Positions 8,422-17,444 of a stretch of DNA of 64,000 nt are shown in pieces. Position numbers and translations under genes: made by a program. The stretch is from Myxococcales bacterium. GTDB taxonomy: Bacteria; Myxococcota; UBA727; JABDBI01. The stretch spans positions 1 through 64,000 of the forward strand of contig JAHFEF010000008.1 of the NCBI GenBank assembly GCA_023248545.1. The letters are read 5' to 3'. Position 1 is the stretch's first letter; the number at the start of each line of letters is the position of its first letter. Below the pieces are notes generated by a model, which saw only the letters and a program-made list of their open reading frames with translations, did no database searches and was not told where the DNA came from.

Positions 8422-8697
8422 ATGGGACCAAAAATCGAATTCGACTCCAAGCACAAAAAATTTTTTGTTTCAATGAATGGCAAAGAAGCGGTTTTGGAAT
8501 TTGTTGAGGTGGGCAGTGACACTCTGAACTTTACGCACACATACGTTCCTGGTGAGTTCCGAGGGCAGGGCATGGCAGCCAAGTTGGTCGAAGTCGGTTT
8601 AAAATATGCTCGGGATCAGGGAAAAAAAGTCATCGCATCCTGCTCATATGTGAAATCGTATTTGGATACACACGCTGAATTCAATGAGCTTCGTTAA
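8422..8697 (+). CDS. Small GNAT-fold N-acetyltransferase
   Basis: It matches the single-domain, roughly 90-residue GNAT family (YjdJ-like, COG2388). The acetyl-CoA pyrophosphate loop is visible as PGEFRGQGMAAKLVE, preceded by a strand with HTYV and followed by KVIASCSYVKSYL. The substrate is unknown. The frame extends upstream to GTG 8374, but ATG 8422 gives the normal family length and has AGGAAG just before it. Its last 17 nt overlap the convergent membrane-protein gene. Confidence 0.82.
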   Translation: MGPKIEFDSKHKKFFVSMNGKEAVLEFVEVGSDTLNFTHTYVPGEFRGQGMAAKLVEVGLKYARDQGKKVIASCSYVKSYLDTHAEFNELR

Positions 8698-9034
8698 TTT
8701 CCCAGGGTTGATTTAGCTCAAATAGTCTGGAATTCGCTGACTTACAGCGTTTTTTGATTGCCCAGATACAAAATTGATAGAAGAACATCATCATGAGAGC
8801 TGGCGCAAAAAAACAGACACCGGCGATGCTGGAAAGGATAGCGACATTTTGTGGGCTGATGAAGGTTTCAAACTTCTGAACTATGTTTGGAAAGGTAACA
8901 GTATCTATGTTTTCTAATACTTCCATGCCCTCGGCGGCGAGTACTAGCCACTCTGTCTGGTTGAAGGCCTTAGCGCTTGTTGATAGATAAAAAAAACAGG
9001 CAACCCAGAAGACCCAACGAAGTGGTTTCATCAT
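8681..9034 (-). CDS. Small exported/membrane protein, unknown
   Basis: This 117-residue protein is not recognised. It has an N-terminal signal-like segment (about 4-23, ending SAKA), a soluble stretch of about 40 residues, then one strong transmembrane segment (about 65-92, SSIAGVCFFAPALMMMFF) and a basic cytosolic tail. It is divergent from the purine operon (53 nt between starts) and convergent with the GNAT gene. No function can be proposed. Confidence 0.6.
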   Translation of the reverse strand: MMKPLRWVFWVACFFYLSTSAKAFNQTEWLVLAAEGMEVLENIDTVTFPNIVQKFETFISPQNVAILSSIAGVCFFAPALMMMFFYQFCIWAIKKRCKSANSRLFELNQPWEINEAH

Positions 9035-9087
9035 ATTTTCCAGTCTTGCACACCTAAAAAAAACAGTCTACTGGCTAGGCAGCGACG

Positions 9088-11385
9088 ATGTTACTAGATT
9101 TCTCAAAGTTCTCTCACGCGGAAATCGCTGATCTCTTGCGTCATCACTGCCTCTCACTGACGGTAGATGAAGCCCTGACGATTCAAAATGGTATTCTTAA
9201 GCGCCCGCCTACTCTGACAGAATGTGTTCTCTGGTCCATACAGGGCTCGGAGCATTGTTCCTATAAAAGCACCCGAAAATTTTTGAACACGCTCGTGACC
9301 GATGGAGAGCATGTTATCTTGGGTCCCAAAGAAGACGCCGGTATCATATCGGTCGCAACAGATCAAAAAGGCCTACGTTATGGCATCGTGATGAGTCACG
9401 AGTCTCACAACCATCCTTCTCAAATAGTGCCCTATGAGGGTGCTGCCACGGGTGTAGGGGGAAATATTCGGGATGTCTGTTGCATGGGCGCCGAAGTGAT
9501 TGCCATTGCAGACGGTTTGCGGTTCGGTGAACTCTCCCGTCAGAAAACACAGTGGATTCATGAAGGGGTTGTTTCCGGAATCGGCGGCTATGGAAACCCC
9601 GTGGGTGTTCCTAATATTGCCGGCGATATTTATTACGACAAAGCCTATAACGATAATTGCCTGGTCACCGTCGTGACATTGGGTGTGGTTCGAGAGGATC
9701 ACGTGATTCACTCTTATGCACCCAAAAATTCAGACGGCTATGTTTATATCTTGGTCGGAAAAGCGACGGATAATAGTGGTTTTGGAGGGGCAAGTTTCGC
9801 TTCTGGAAACCTAGAGGAAAAAAATGAGTCCGTGAATAAAGCCGCCGTTCAAGAACCAGATGCTTTTTTGAAACGGCATTTGTTGAAAGCCAACACGGCG
9901 TTATTTGAAGAATTGAGAAACCTGAATCTAATTAGTCGGGTAGGTTTCAAAGATTTGGGCGCCGGTGGCATCGCTTGTGCGACGGTTGAGTTGGCTGACG
10001 CCGGTTGTTATGGCGCTGAGGTAGATTTAGAAAAAATACCCACCAGTCTACCAGATTTGCCTCGACATGTGATTTTGTGTTCGGAAACCCAAGAGCGTTT
10101 TATGTGGGTGGTTCCACCTGAGCTCGCTGACCTGATTCTGACGCATTATAATCAGCGTTTCGCTTTGCCAGAAATCGCCTCACAAGCGCAGGCCACCGTG
10201 ATTGGAAAGATCCGATCGGATGGTCAATATCGGGTTCAATATCGTGAAGAAATACTCGTTGATGCAAAAGCGTCGGATATCACACGGGGTCTTCGGGTAG
10301 ACCGGCCTCTCTTGGAGAGACGTCCGTTATTCGCCGATCCAGAGCTTCAAAATATTGCCCCAAACCAAGTGTTGCTGAAGCTCTTGTCGCACGAAAACAT
10401 TGCGTCGCGTGCGCCGATCTTAGAACGTTATGATAAACAGGTTCAAGGCAGAACGCTGATCGAGGCGGGTGAGGCTGATGCAGGAATGCTCACACCGTTT
10501 AACGAGGACAAGTACCCCGAAGAAATTAGAAATACAGGCGTTGCATTATCACTGGATCAAAATCCGCGTTACAATCAAATTAGCGCCTATTGGGGAGCTG
10601 TGAACGCGGTGGTTGAGTCGGCACGCAATGTGGCTGCAACAGGTGCTAGTCCTAGGGCGATCACAGATTGCCTGTGTTTTGGCAGCCCAGAAAACCCGGA
10701 GCACTTGTGGGATTTTTCGGAGTCTGTTCGGGGCATCGGCGACGGGTGCAAAGCCCTGGGGGTTCCCGTAATTTCAGGCAACGTGTCGCTGTACAATGAG
10801 TCTGCCGGCCAAGCGATTCCACCGAGCCCAATGATCGCGTGTTTAGGATGCATGCCGGATGCCAGAAAAGCCATATCGTCTTCGTTTCAGCAGGCCGGCA
10901 GTCACTTGATTTTGGTGGGTGAACGCAAAGATGAATGCGGGGGCAGTGTTTACTATCAGTTGCAGGATGCTTTGGGGACCCATGTTCCAAAGCCGGATTT
11001 GAAACGCATCGGCGGCGAGATTGCTGCTGTTACCAAAGCCATCCAACAGGGGTTGGTTTTATCAGCTCATGATATTTCAGAGGGTGGAATTGCGGTTGCT
11101 TTAGCAGAGATGAGTTTCAAGAATCTTTTAGGGGTCGATGTTAATTTACCATTTAATTTGCGTGACGATATTTTGTTGTTCACCGAAACTGGCGGTTTTA
11201 TTCTAGAAGTGGATAGCTCGCATATCGGCTCAGTGTCCCAATTTCTGACAGACGCCCAGATTGATTTCTGGGATATTGGACAAACCACAACGACGCCAGT
11301 ATTGGCGATGCAAAATCAAATTAAGCTCTCCGTGGGTGAAGCAAAAGCTGCTTGGGAAAATGGGTTGCGGGAGAAACTAGGGTGA
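9088..11385 (+). CDS. purL: Phosphoribosylformylglycinamidine synthase II (small PurL)
   Basis: PurL is the ATP-dependent synthetase subunit that converts FGAR plus ammonia to FGAM in purine synthesis. At 765 residues it is the small form, which needs PurQ (glutaminase) and PurS. Motifs include SEHCSYKSTR near the N-terminus, SHNHPSQIVPYEGAATGVGG (substrate/ATP loop), GFKDLGAGG and the second-half SAHDISEGG. It opens a tight plus-strand operon purL-purM-purQ-purC-purF-purD. The upstream 53 nt show no purine riboswitch. The GTG of purM overlaps its stop. Confidence 0.97.
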   Translation: MLLDFSKFSHAEIADLLRHHCLSLTVDEALTIQNGILKRPPTLTECVLWSIQGSEHCSYKSTRKFLNTLVTDGEHVILGPKEDAGIISVATDQKGLRYGIVMSHESHNHPSQIVPYEGAATGVGGNIRDVCCMGAEVIAIADGLRFGELSRQKTQWIHEGVVSGIGGYGNPVGVPNIAGDIYYDKAYNDNCLVTVVTLGVVREDHVIHSYAPKNSDGYVYILVGKATDNSGFGGASFASGNLEEKNESVNKAAVQEPDAFLKRHLLKANTALFEELRNLNLISRVGFKDLGAGGIACATVELADAGCYGAEVDLEKIPTSLPDLPRHVILCSETQERFMWVVPPELADLILTHYNQRFALPEIASQAQATVIGKIRSDGQYRVQYREEILVDAKASDITRGLRVDRPLLERRPLFADPELQNIAPNQVLLKLLSHENIASRAPILERYDKQVQGRTLIEAGEADAGMLTPFNEDKYPEEIRNTGVALSLDQNPRYNQISAYWGAVNAVVESARNVAATGASPRAITDCLCFGSPENPEHLWDFSESVRGIGDGCKALGVPVISGNVSLYNESAGQAIPPSPMIACLGCMPDARKAISSSFQQAGSHLILVGERKDECGGSVYYQLQDALGTHVPKPDLKRIGGEIAAVTKAIQQGLVLSAHDISEGGIAVALAEMSFKNLLGVDVNLPFNLRDDILLFTETGGFILEVDSSHIGSVSQFLTDAQIDFWDIGQTTTTPVLAMQNQIKLSVGEAKAAWENGLREKLG

Positions 11386-12410
11386 GCGCTGTCGACTATA
11401 AAATGGCTGGGGTTGATATTGCTGCTGGAAACGAAGCCGTCCGACGCATTAAACACTTGGCCGAGGGGACTTTTTCAAAAAACGTGTTGTCACCCATCGG
11501 TGGATTTGGTGCGCTGTATGACTTAAAATCTCTGTTATCAGAGTATCAGCATCCCATCTTAGTGCAAAGCATCGACGGAGTTGGAACGAAGACGATTATC
11601 GCCCGGATGATGAACAAGTTTGATACCATTGGCATGGATTTGGTGAGTGCAACCGCCAATGATATTGTCGTGCTGGGAGCGACCCCCCTGACGCTGTTAG
11701 ATTATATTGCCAGCGAGCAATTAAACCCCGACGTCATCGAACAAATTGTGAGTGGCATTGCCAAAGCTTGCTTAGATAACAATATATCGTTGGTAGGTGG
11801 TGAAACTGCCGAAATGCCGCAAACTTATTTGCCCGGTGAGACCGATTTGGTGGGTGTGATCACGGGTGTTGTCGAGAAAGACGCCGTGATCAATGGGCGA
11901 GATATTCAGCCACACGATGTTGTTTTGGGGATTCCTTCCAGTGGCTTACATACCAATGGCTACTCATTGGCACGCAAATTATTATTCGACGTGGCCAATT
12001 ATCATGTCGACAGTTGGAACCACGAGCTAGATTGCACGCTGGGAAAAGCTTTGTTGGAGCCACACATCAATTATACCAAACCCGTGTTGGATTGTTTGAA
12101 GAATAAAATTAAAATCAAGGGAATGGCCCATATTACGGGTGGCGGGTTTTTGGACAACATTCCTCGGATTTTGCCCCAGGGTACTGGCGTGAGTATTCAA
12201 CTGGGTACATGGCCGATTTCACCGCTGTTTACGCTTCTCGAAGAATTAGGCCGACTGGATCAGGCTGAGCTGTTTCGAACGTTTAATATGGGCATCGGAC
12301 TCGTGATGATTGTTGGGGAAGACCAAGTCGATGGCGTCAGGCAGTATCTGCAGGCCTACGAAATAGGCCGTGTTACCCATTCACATGAAAAAACCGTGAG
12401 AATTATTTAA
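11382..12410 (+). CDS. purM: AIR synthase
   Basis: PurM closes the imidazole ring, converting FGAM to AIR with ATP. Motifs seen: QSIDGVGTKT, ATANDIVVLGA, GGETAEMPQTY and HITGGGFLDNIPR. At 342 residues it is of normal length. The frame is open further upstream, but the GTG at 11382 overlapping the purL TGA (GTGA) gives the expected N-terminus and translational coupling. The purQ ATG follows one base after its stop. Confidence 0.96.
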   Translation: MSAVDYKMAGVDIAAGNEAVRRIKHLAEGTFSKNVLSPIGGFGALYDLKSLLSEYQHPILVQSIDGVGTKTIIARMMNKFDTIGMDLVSATANDIVVLGATPLTLLDYIASEQLNPDVIEQIVSGIAKACLDNNISLVGGETAEMPQTYLPGETDLVGVITGVVEKDAVINGRDIQPHDVVLGIPSSGLHTNGYSLARKLLFDVANYHVDSWNHELDCTLGKALLEPHINYTKPVLDCLKNKIKIKGMAHITGGGFLDNIPRILPQGTGVSIQLGTWPISPLFTLLEELGRLDQAELFRTFNMGIGLVMIVGEDQVDGVRQYLQAYEIGRVTHSHEKTVRII

Positions 12411-12411
12411 G

Positions 12412-13536
12412 ATGCGAATCGCTGTTATTGTATTTCCAGGTTCTAACTGTGAGAGAGAAACCGGTCTGGCCATCCAGCGTGCTGGCATGACGCCTGTTGA
12501 AGTACTATGGAATTCTCCGGCCGAGATTTTGGAAGCCTGCCAGGGTTATGTTTTGGTCGGGGGATTCTCGTACGAAGATCGGGGAAGGGCGGGGGTGATT
12601 GCGGCACATCTTCCGATCATGGACGTGATCAAACAGCAGAGCTTGTTGGGTAAACCTGTTTTAGGCATTTGCAATGGCGCCCAGATTTTGGTGGAAAGTG
12701 GCCTGGTGTCTGGGGCAGCATTGACTGATAATAAGCGCATTCGAAATGGCAGCGTTGTGGGGACGGGTTATTATAATGCTTGGGTTTATTTGAAACCCTC
12801 TCTGTCGGGCAGAAAAAATGCATTTACACGTCTGGTTACTCCAGAATCGATTCTTAAAATTCCTGTCGCTCATGCCGAAGGGCGTTTTTTAGTTTCAGAA
12901 CCCACGCTGGGATTGTCGACGTTTCAGTATTGCGATGAACATGGGAACGTCCTCGACGAATTCCCCACGAACCCCAATGGTTCCATGGCCAATATTGCCG
13001 CGTTGTCAAACAAGGCTGGCAACGTACTGGCCATCATGCCGCACCCTGAAAGAGCATCTGATGGAGATTGTTTGTTCGAGTCAATGCGGGATTATATTCT
13101 CAGTGAGAGCAGGCAACTCATCACCCAACTGATCATTACTGATAATCACGCGTTAACCCTTGAAAAAGCCCTTCAAGCCAAAGGCATACCTGTGCGGGTA
13201 TCACGCCAAATACATTGGCAAATTGATTGTGATTCAGAACAGACTTTTGAACAGATTAAAGCCAGTGGCGTCTTGTTTAACGAGAATAAAGAGCAAGAAA
13301 TCCCCCCTGCCCCCCTTTTACAAAGGGGGGAGAGTCGAACGCTGTTGGTTACGCCCAAAGAAGATTTGGTGGGTCAACAAAAAATGCAGATGCTTACACG
13401 GCATTACGGGATTTCCGGAATCACCGAGATAAAGCGAAGCATTTTGTGGCACATCGATGGACCCACCGAGGGGCTTGATTTCAGTCTTTTCTTCAACCCG
13501 ATGTCTCATGATTGCACCGACTATGACCAACTATAA
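12412..13536 (+). CDS. purQ: FGAM synthase glutaminase PurQ with C-terminal PurS-like extension
   Basis: Residues about 1-230 are a class I glutamine amidotransferase that supplies ammonia to PurL: nucleophile Cys in GICNGAQIL, an oxyanion region VGGFSYEDRGRAG, and His-Glu in MPHPERASD. PurQ normally ends here. A further ~140 residues contain two stretches that look alike and PurS-like: a helix ALTLEKALQAKG followed by a strand ending HWQID, and later TPKEDLVGQQKMQML followed by a strand ending LWHID. PurS bridges PurL and PurQ and no separate purS is seen here, so a PurQ-PurS(-PurS) fusion is inferred. A 21-nt perfect hairpin lies in frame between the two halves. Confidence 0.9.
   Translation: MRIAVIVFPGSNCERETGLAIQRAGMTPVEVLWNSPAEILEACQGYVLVGGFSYEDRGRAGVIAAHLPIMDVIKQQSLLGKPVLGICNGAQILVESGLVSGAALTDNKRIRNGSVVGTGYYNAWVYLKPSLSGRKNAFTRLVTPESILKIPVAHAEGRFLVSEPTLGLSTFQYCDEHGNVLDEFPTNPNGSMANIAALSNKAGNVLAIMPHPERASDGDCLFESMRDYILSESRQLITQLIITDNHALTLEKALQAKGIPVRVSRQIHWQIDCDSEQTFEQIKASGVLFNENKEQEIPPAPLLQRGESRTLLVTPKEDLVGQQKMQMLTRHYGISGITEIKRSILWHIDGPTEGLDFSLFFNPMSHDCTDYDQL
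13310..13330. repeat. In-frame palindrome inside purQ
   Basis: CCCCCCTTT and AAAGGGGGG form a perfect 9-bp stem around TAC. In the purQ frame it encodes part of a PPAPLLQRGES linker between two PurS-like segments. Sequences of this C-run/G-run type are familiar as dispersed palindromic repeats in several bacterial groups; membership of such a family is inferred. Confidence 0.75.
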
Positions 13537-14455
13537 CTCACTCATTCGCCAAGCCATCCCTCATTGTGTTACTGAAACAGATTTGACCATCGGAAAAAAA
13601 TACCGCGGCAAAGTACGTGACACCTATGACCTCGGGGACCAGCTTCTGCTTGTTACCACAGACCGGCAAAGTGCTTTTGACCGCGTTTTAGCATCGGTGC
13701 CCTTTAAAGGCCAAGTGCTTAACCTAACCAGCGCTTGGTGGTTTGAGAAAACGCGTCATATTATTCCCAATCATGTGCTCGGCATCCCCGAGCCCAATAG
13801 AACCCTTGCAAAAAAGTGCAAGGTCTTTCCGATTGAGTTTGTGGTGAGGGGTTATATCACTGGAACCACCAGTACTTCTTTGTGGACGAATTATCAAAAA
13901 GGCGTTCGAAATTATTGTGGCCACAGGCTTCCAGAGGGTTTAATCAAAAACCAGCGATTAGAAACTCCATTGATCACGCCGACCACCAAAGAAACAGAGC
14001 ACGATAGACCCATTAGCCCCCAAGAGATTATCGCCGAAGGACTGATGTCGGAGCGGGACTGGGCAATCGCTTCGAAAGCAGCCTTAGAACTCTATCACCA
14101 TGGTGCGCAACTGGCGGCGAAGCAGGGTTTGATTTTGGTCGACACCAAGTATGAAATGGGTGTCGATGCGGAGGGTCAGATAACGCTCGTAGATGAGATT
14201 CATACGCCAGATTCTAGTCGTTACTGGTTGGCTGAGAGTTACGAGGACCGTTTCAAAAATCAACTAGAACCTGAAAATATTGATAAAGAATTCTTGAGAC
14301 TGTGGTTTGTGGAGCATTGTGATCCCTATCGTGACGCCATCTTGCCAAAACCCCCAGAAGAATTGATTGTGACACTGTCTTCTCGCTACATTCAGCTTTT
14401 TGAGATGATCACCGGTCAACGCTTTCAATTTGAAGGACAAGTATGTGCGGTATAG
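13523..14455 (+). CDS. purC: SAICAR synthetase
   Basis: PurC joins CAIR and aspartate with ATP to make SAICAR. The frame shows YRGKVRDTYDLG, the LLLVTTDRQSAFD segment, VVRGYITGTTSTSLW, LVDTKYEMG and DEIHTPDSSRYW, all typical of the ~300-residue form of the enzyme (the yeast ADE1-like length rather than the ~240-residue short form). The frame is open to 13457; ATG 13523 (or 13508) gives the family N-terminus and overlaps purQ by 14 nt. Its end overlaps the purF start by 13 nt. Confidence 0.95.
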   Translation: MTNYNSLIRQAIPHCVTETDLTIGKKYRGKVRDTYDLGDQLLLVTTDRQSAFDRVLASVPFKGQVLNLTSAWWFEKTRHIIPNHVLGIPEPNRTLAKKCKVFPIEFVVRGYITGTTSTSLWTNYQKGVRNYCGHRLPEGLIKNQRLETPLITPTTKETEHDRPISPQEIIAEGLMSERDWAIASKAALELYHHGAQLAAKQGLILVDTKYEMGVDAEGQITLVDEIHTPDSSRYWLAESYEDRFKNQLEPENIDKEFLRLWFVEHCDPYRDAILPKPPEELIVTLSSRYIQLFEMITGQRFQFEGQVCAV

Positions 14456-15876
14456 TCGGTATTTTTTCTGAACATCGCGTTGCGGGAGCCCTCTATGAAA
14501 GTCTGATTAATTTGCAGCATCGGGGTCAAGATGCTGCCGGAATTGTGACCTGCCAAAAACGTCTCGAGATTACACAGGGATTGGGCCTGATTCGAGAGAT
14601 TTTTGATAAAGATAAACTCGTTGCCATGGAGGGGAACATTGGAATTGGTCATACCCGTTATCCGACGGCAGGGGGCTATAGTTTATCCGACGTTCAGCCC
14701 ATTTGGATGAGAGAACCTCTTGGAATCGCGTTAGCGCACAACGGTAATCTGGTGAATTATAAAGCCCTTTACCAACAATTGAAGCACAAGAATCTGGTTT
14801 CGTCGACCGACTCAGAGCTTTTGTTGCACTTGTTGTCCGATGGGCTTTGTGAGGGTTCCCTCTCGTTTGAAAAGATTTGCCAAGCAGTGGGTACCATCTA
14901 TGAGAAAGCCCAGGGTTCTTATTCGGTTGTGAGTGTTATTGCAGGTCACGGTTTGCTGGCTTTTCGAGACCCGCATGGCATTAAGCCACTCGTGATGGGC
15001 AAAAAAAACAACGACATTATTTTTGCTTCGGAAACCACCATGTTTTACCCGCTGGGCTTTGAGTCCTTAGGGGATGTCCAGCCTGGCGAGGTGGTTTTTG
15101 TGGATCTTCAGGGGAACTGTTTCAGAAAGATTTTAGCCCACAAACCCTTTAGGCCTTGTATTTTTGAATATGTTTATTTGGCAAAACCCAACGCGACGCT
15201 CGATGGTGTGAGTGTATACGCATCGAGGGTTCGAATGGGTCAAAGTCTTGCCAAGAGTTGGCAAATCAAGTTTCAGGATATCAAGCCAGATGTTGTCATC
15301 CCGGTTCCATATACATCGAATACAGCGGCGTTGTCGTTTGCAGAGGCTTTGGGGGTTCGTTATTGTGAAGGGCTACACAATAATACTTTTATCGGCAGGA
15401 CGTTTATCATGCCTGACGGGGAAGACCGCGGAAAAAATATTCGGCGCAAACTAACCCCACACCGCGTTGAGATTAAAGATAAAAGCGTTTTGGTTTTGGA
15501 TGACAGCATTGTGCGGGGAACGACCAGCCGAAATATTGTCAAAATGCTTCGAGAACATGGTGCTAAAGAGGTTTCATTTGCCTCGGCCTGTGCACCGATT
15601 ATTGAACCCTGTTTTTATGGCATTGATATTCCTGTTCGATCCGAATTGCTGGCGGCAGAAAAAACAGAAGAAGAGATTCGTCAATACTTAGGTGTTGATC
15701 GATTGATTTATCAAGACAGAGAGAAGTTAGCCGAGGCCATTTTGGGTGACTCAGCGAGTCCCATCAAACGCTTCTGTATGGCTTGTATGGATGGCGATTA
15801 TATTACGGGCGGTATGACTCAGCAAAAAAAGACGGCTTTAGAAATTGAACGGCACACACTTCTGGAGGCCCAATGA
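14443..15876 (+). CDS. purF: Amidophosphoribosyltransferase
   Basis: PurF makes phosphoribosylamine from PRPP and glutamine, the first committed purine step. The catalytic Cys directly follows the initiator Met (MCGIVGIF), so there is no propeptide. The N-terminal Ntn glutaminase (GHTRYPTAG, HNGNL) is followed by the phosphoribosyltransferase domain with PRPP loop VLVLDDSIVRGTTS. Near the end FCMACMDGDYITGG fits the family. Length (477) is normal. It overlaps purC upstream and purD downstream (4-bp ATGA). Confidence 0.97.
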   Translation: MCGIVGIFSEHRVAGALYESLINLQHRGQDAAGIVTCQKRLEITQGLGLIREIFDKDKLVAMEGNIGIGHTRYPTAGGYSLSDVQPIWMREPLGIALAHNGNLVNYKALYQQLKHKNLVSSTDSELLLHLLSDGLCEGSLSFEKICQAVGTIYEKAQGSYSVVSVIAGHGLLAFRDPHGIKPLVMGKKNNDIIFASETTMFYPLGFESLGDVQPGEVVFVDLQGNCFRKILAHKPFRPCIFEYVYLAKPNATLDGVSVYASRVRMGQSLAKSWQIKFQDIKPDVVIPVPYTSNTAALSFAEALGVRYCEGLHNNTFIGRTFIMPDGEDRGKNIRRKLTPHRVEIKDKSVLVLDDSIVRGTTSRNIVKMLREHGAKEVSFASACAPIIEPCFYGIDIPVRSELLAAEKTEEEIRQYLGVDRLIYQDREKLAEAILGDSASPIKRFCMACMDGDYITGGMTQQKKTALEIERHTLLEAQ

Positions 15877-17165
15877 ATATTTTGATTGTGGGTTCGGGAG
15901 CCCGTGAACATATTTTGGCCAAAACCTGTTTTGAGTCACCCACCCCCCATAGGCTATTTTGTTGTGGCAACTCGATGAATCCAGGAATCAAAAAACTCGT
16001 GGCTGATTATGCAGTGGTCGAGCCGAGTGATCTGGATCAGGTTCTTGAGCGTGCACTGTTGTGGCGAATTGATCTTGCCGTGATTGGCCCAGAGGCTCCG
16101 CTCGAAAAAGGGCTTGCCGATCGGCTCGAGCAGCACGGTATTTTGACTGTTGGTCCCAAACAAAAATTAGCTCGGCTAGAAACCAGCAAAGCTTTTACGC
16201 GAGACTTATTCAAGAGATATCAGATTCCAGGTTCCCCAAAATATCAATATTTTAAAAGTCTCGCTGGTGTTCAAAAATTTCTTGAAGAACTGGGCGAGGG
16301 CAATTACGTAGTCAAAGCTGACGGCTTAATGGGCGGAAAGGGAGTTAAAGTCGCCGGGGATCATCTTCAAAATATCGACGAAGCGTTTTTGTTTTGTGAG
16401 CAGCTCGTACAGTCTGGACGAACGTTTGTGATTGAAGAAAAGCTGGTGGGCCCAGAATTTTCGTGGCTTCATTTTTGTGATGGAGAGCGTTTGATTCCTA
16501 TGCCGATGGTGCAGGATCATAAGCGTGCTTTTGTAGGCGATACGGGCCCAAACACGGGTGGGATGGGCAGTTATTCAGATGCCAACCATAGTTTGCCGTT
16601 TTTGACTCCGACTGATCTCGAGGCAGCTCGAGTAATTAATCAACAGGCGATACAAGCCCTCCAACAAGAATGTGGAGAGTCCTATCGTGGCATCTTGTAT
16701 GGAAGTTTTATTGCGACTCAAAATGGCATCTATCTAATCGAGTATAATACACGTTTTGGAGATCCGGAGGTTTTAAACTTATTGTCGATTTTCGACGGTG
16801 ATTTCGTTCAGGTATGTGTCGATATGGCTCGAGGTTCTCTTGAGCCCGAAAGTGTGCGCTTTAAATCCTTGGCGACGGTGTGTAAGTACGCGGTTCCCAT
16901 CGGTTACCCGGATGCTCCTGTGACGAACCAGCCACTTTCAATCGAGAAAGTTCAGCATCCAGACCAGCTGTATTTTGGGGCTGTGAACGATTTGGATGGG
17001 CTCTTGGTGGCCACAGGGTCACGGGCCGTCGCCGTGGTTGGGATAGGCGCTAGTATTGTTGAAGCTGAAAAACGTGCCGAAGAAGAAATCTGTCGGGTCG
17101 AGGGGGAACTTTTTCATCGTGAGGATATCGGACGGTTAGCAAGCAGCCTGTCGAAATTAGGCTGA
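15873..17165 (+). CDS. purD: GAR synthetase
   Basis: PurD ligates glycine to phosphoribosylamine. The N-terminal domain (NILIVGSGAREH), ATP-grasp segments (VVKADGLMGGKGV; GPNTGGMGSYS) and C-terminal EYNTRFGDPE are all present and length (430) is normal. The last seven codons (from 17145) belong to the left inverted repeat of the adjoining mobile element: insertion exchanged the original C-terminus for a new one. Reading across the collapsed target duplication, the pre-insertion protein would have ended two residues later (SIF in place of SSLSKLG). Activity should be unaffected. Confidence 0.96.
   Translation: MNILIVGSGAREHILAKTCFESPTPHRLFCCGNSMNPGIKKLVADYAVVEPSDLDQVLERALLWRIDLAVIGPEAPLEKGLADRLEQHGILTVGPKQKLARLETSKAFTRDLFKRYQIPGSPKYQYFKSLAGVQKFLEELGEGNYVVKADGLMGGKGVKVAGDHLQNIDEAFLFCEQLVQSGRTFVIEEKLVGPEFSWLHFCDGERLIPMPMVQDHKRAFVGDTGPNTGGMGSYSDANHSLPFLTPTDLEAARVINQQAIQALQQECGESYRGILYGSFIATQNGIYLIEYNTRFGDPEVLNLLSIFDGDFVQVCVDMARGSLEPESVRFKSLATVCKYAVPIGYPDAPVTNQPLSIEKVQHPDQLYFGAVNDLDGLLVATGSRAVAVVGIGASIVEAEKRAEEEICRVEGELFHREDIGRLASSLSKLG
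17135..17144. repeat. Left target-site duplication
   Basis: GTTAGCAAGC lies immediately outside the left 300-bp inverted repeat, within purD, and is repeated in the same orientation at 18251-18260, one base beyond the right inverted repeat. This is the pattern of a 10-bp target duplication. Confidence 0.8.
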
Positions 17166-17444
17166 TTCTGCCCTTAATTTAAGCCCGGTTTTTGGTGCCC
17201 TATTTTGGCGAATTTTTCCCTCTCTTCTCCCAGGCCTGCCCGTGCGCTTTGCGCCCGCGTATGCCTGGGCTACCGCCAATCGTCGCCGCTTACAGCGGCT
17301 TCCCTGTTTGCCTTCCGATTCCGGTTTGGAGCCTGCAAGGCGCTGACTTGCCAGTAGCCCAGGCAAAAATCAGCGAGCCTGCGAGCTGATTGCAGGCCTG
17401 GGTATGCACCACATACCATCGATGAGCCCTGTAAGGGCGATCTT
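17145..17444. repeat. Left 300-bp inverted repeat
   Basis: Identical by eye to the reverse complement of 17950-18249. It contains short internal hairpins such as GCCGC-TTACA-GCGGC and GCCCT-GTA-AGGGC. The purD stop codon is inside it, and the transposase stop codon overlaps its inner edge by 2 bp. Small ORFs in the arm are mirrored in the other arm and are not considered genes. Confidence 0.9.

Noticed and set aside
9035-9087. Purine riboswitch upstream of purL
   Set aside because: The 53-nt leader is too short and lacks the conserved loops.
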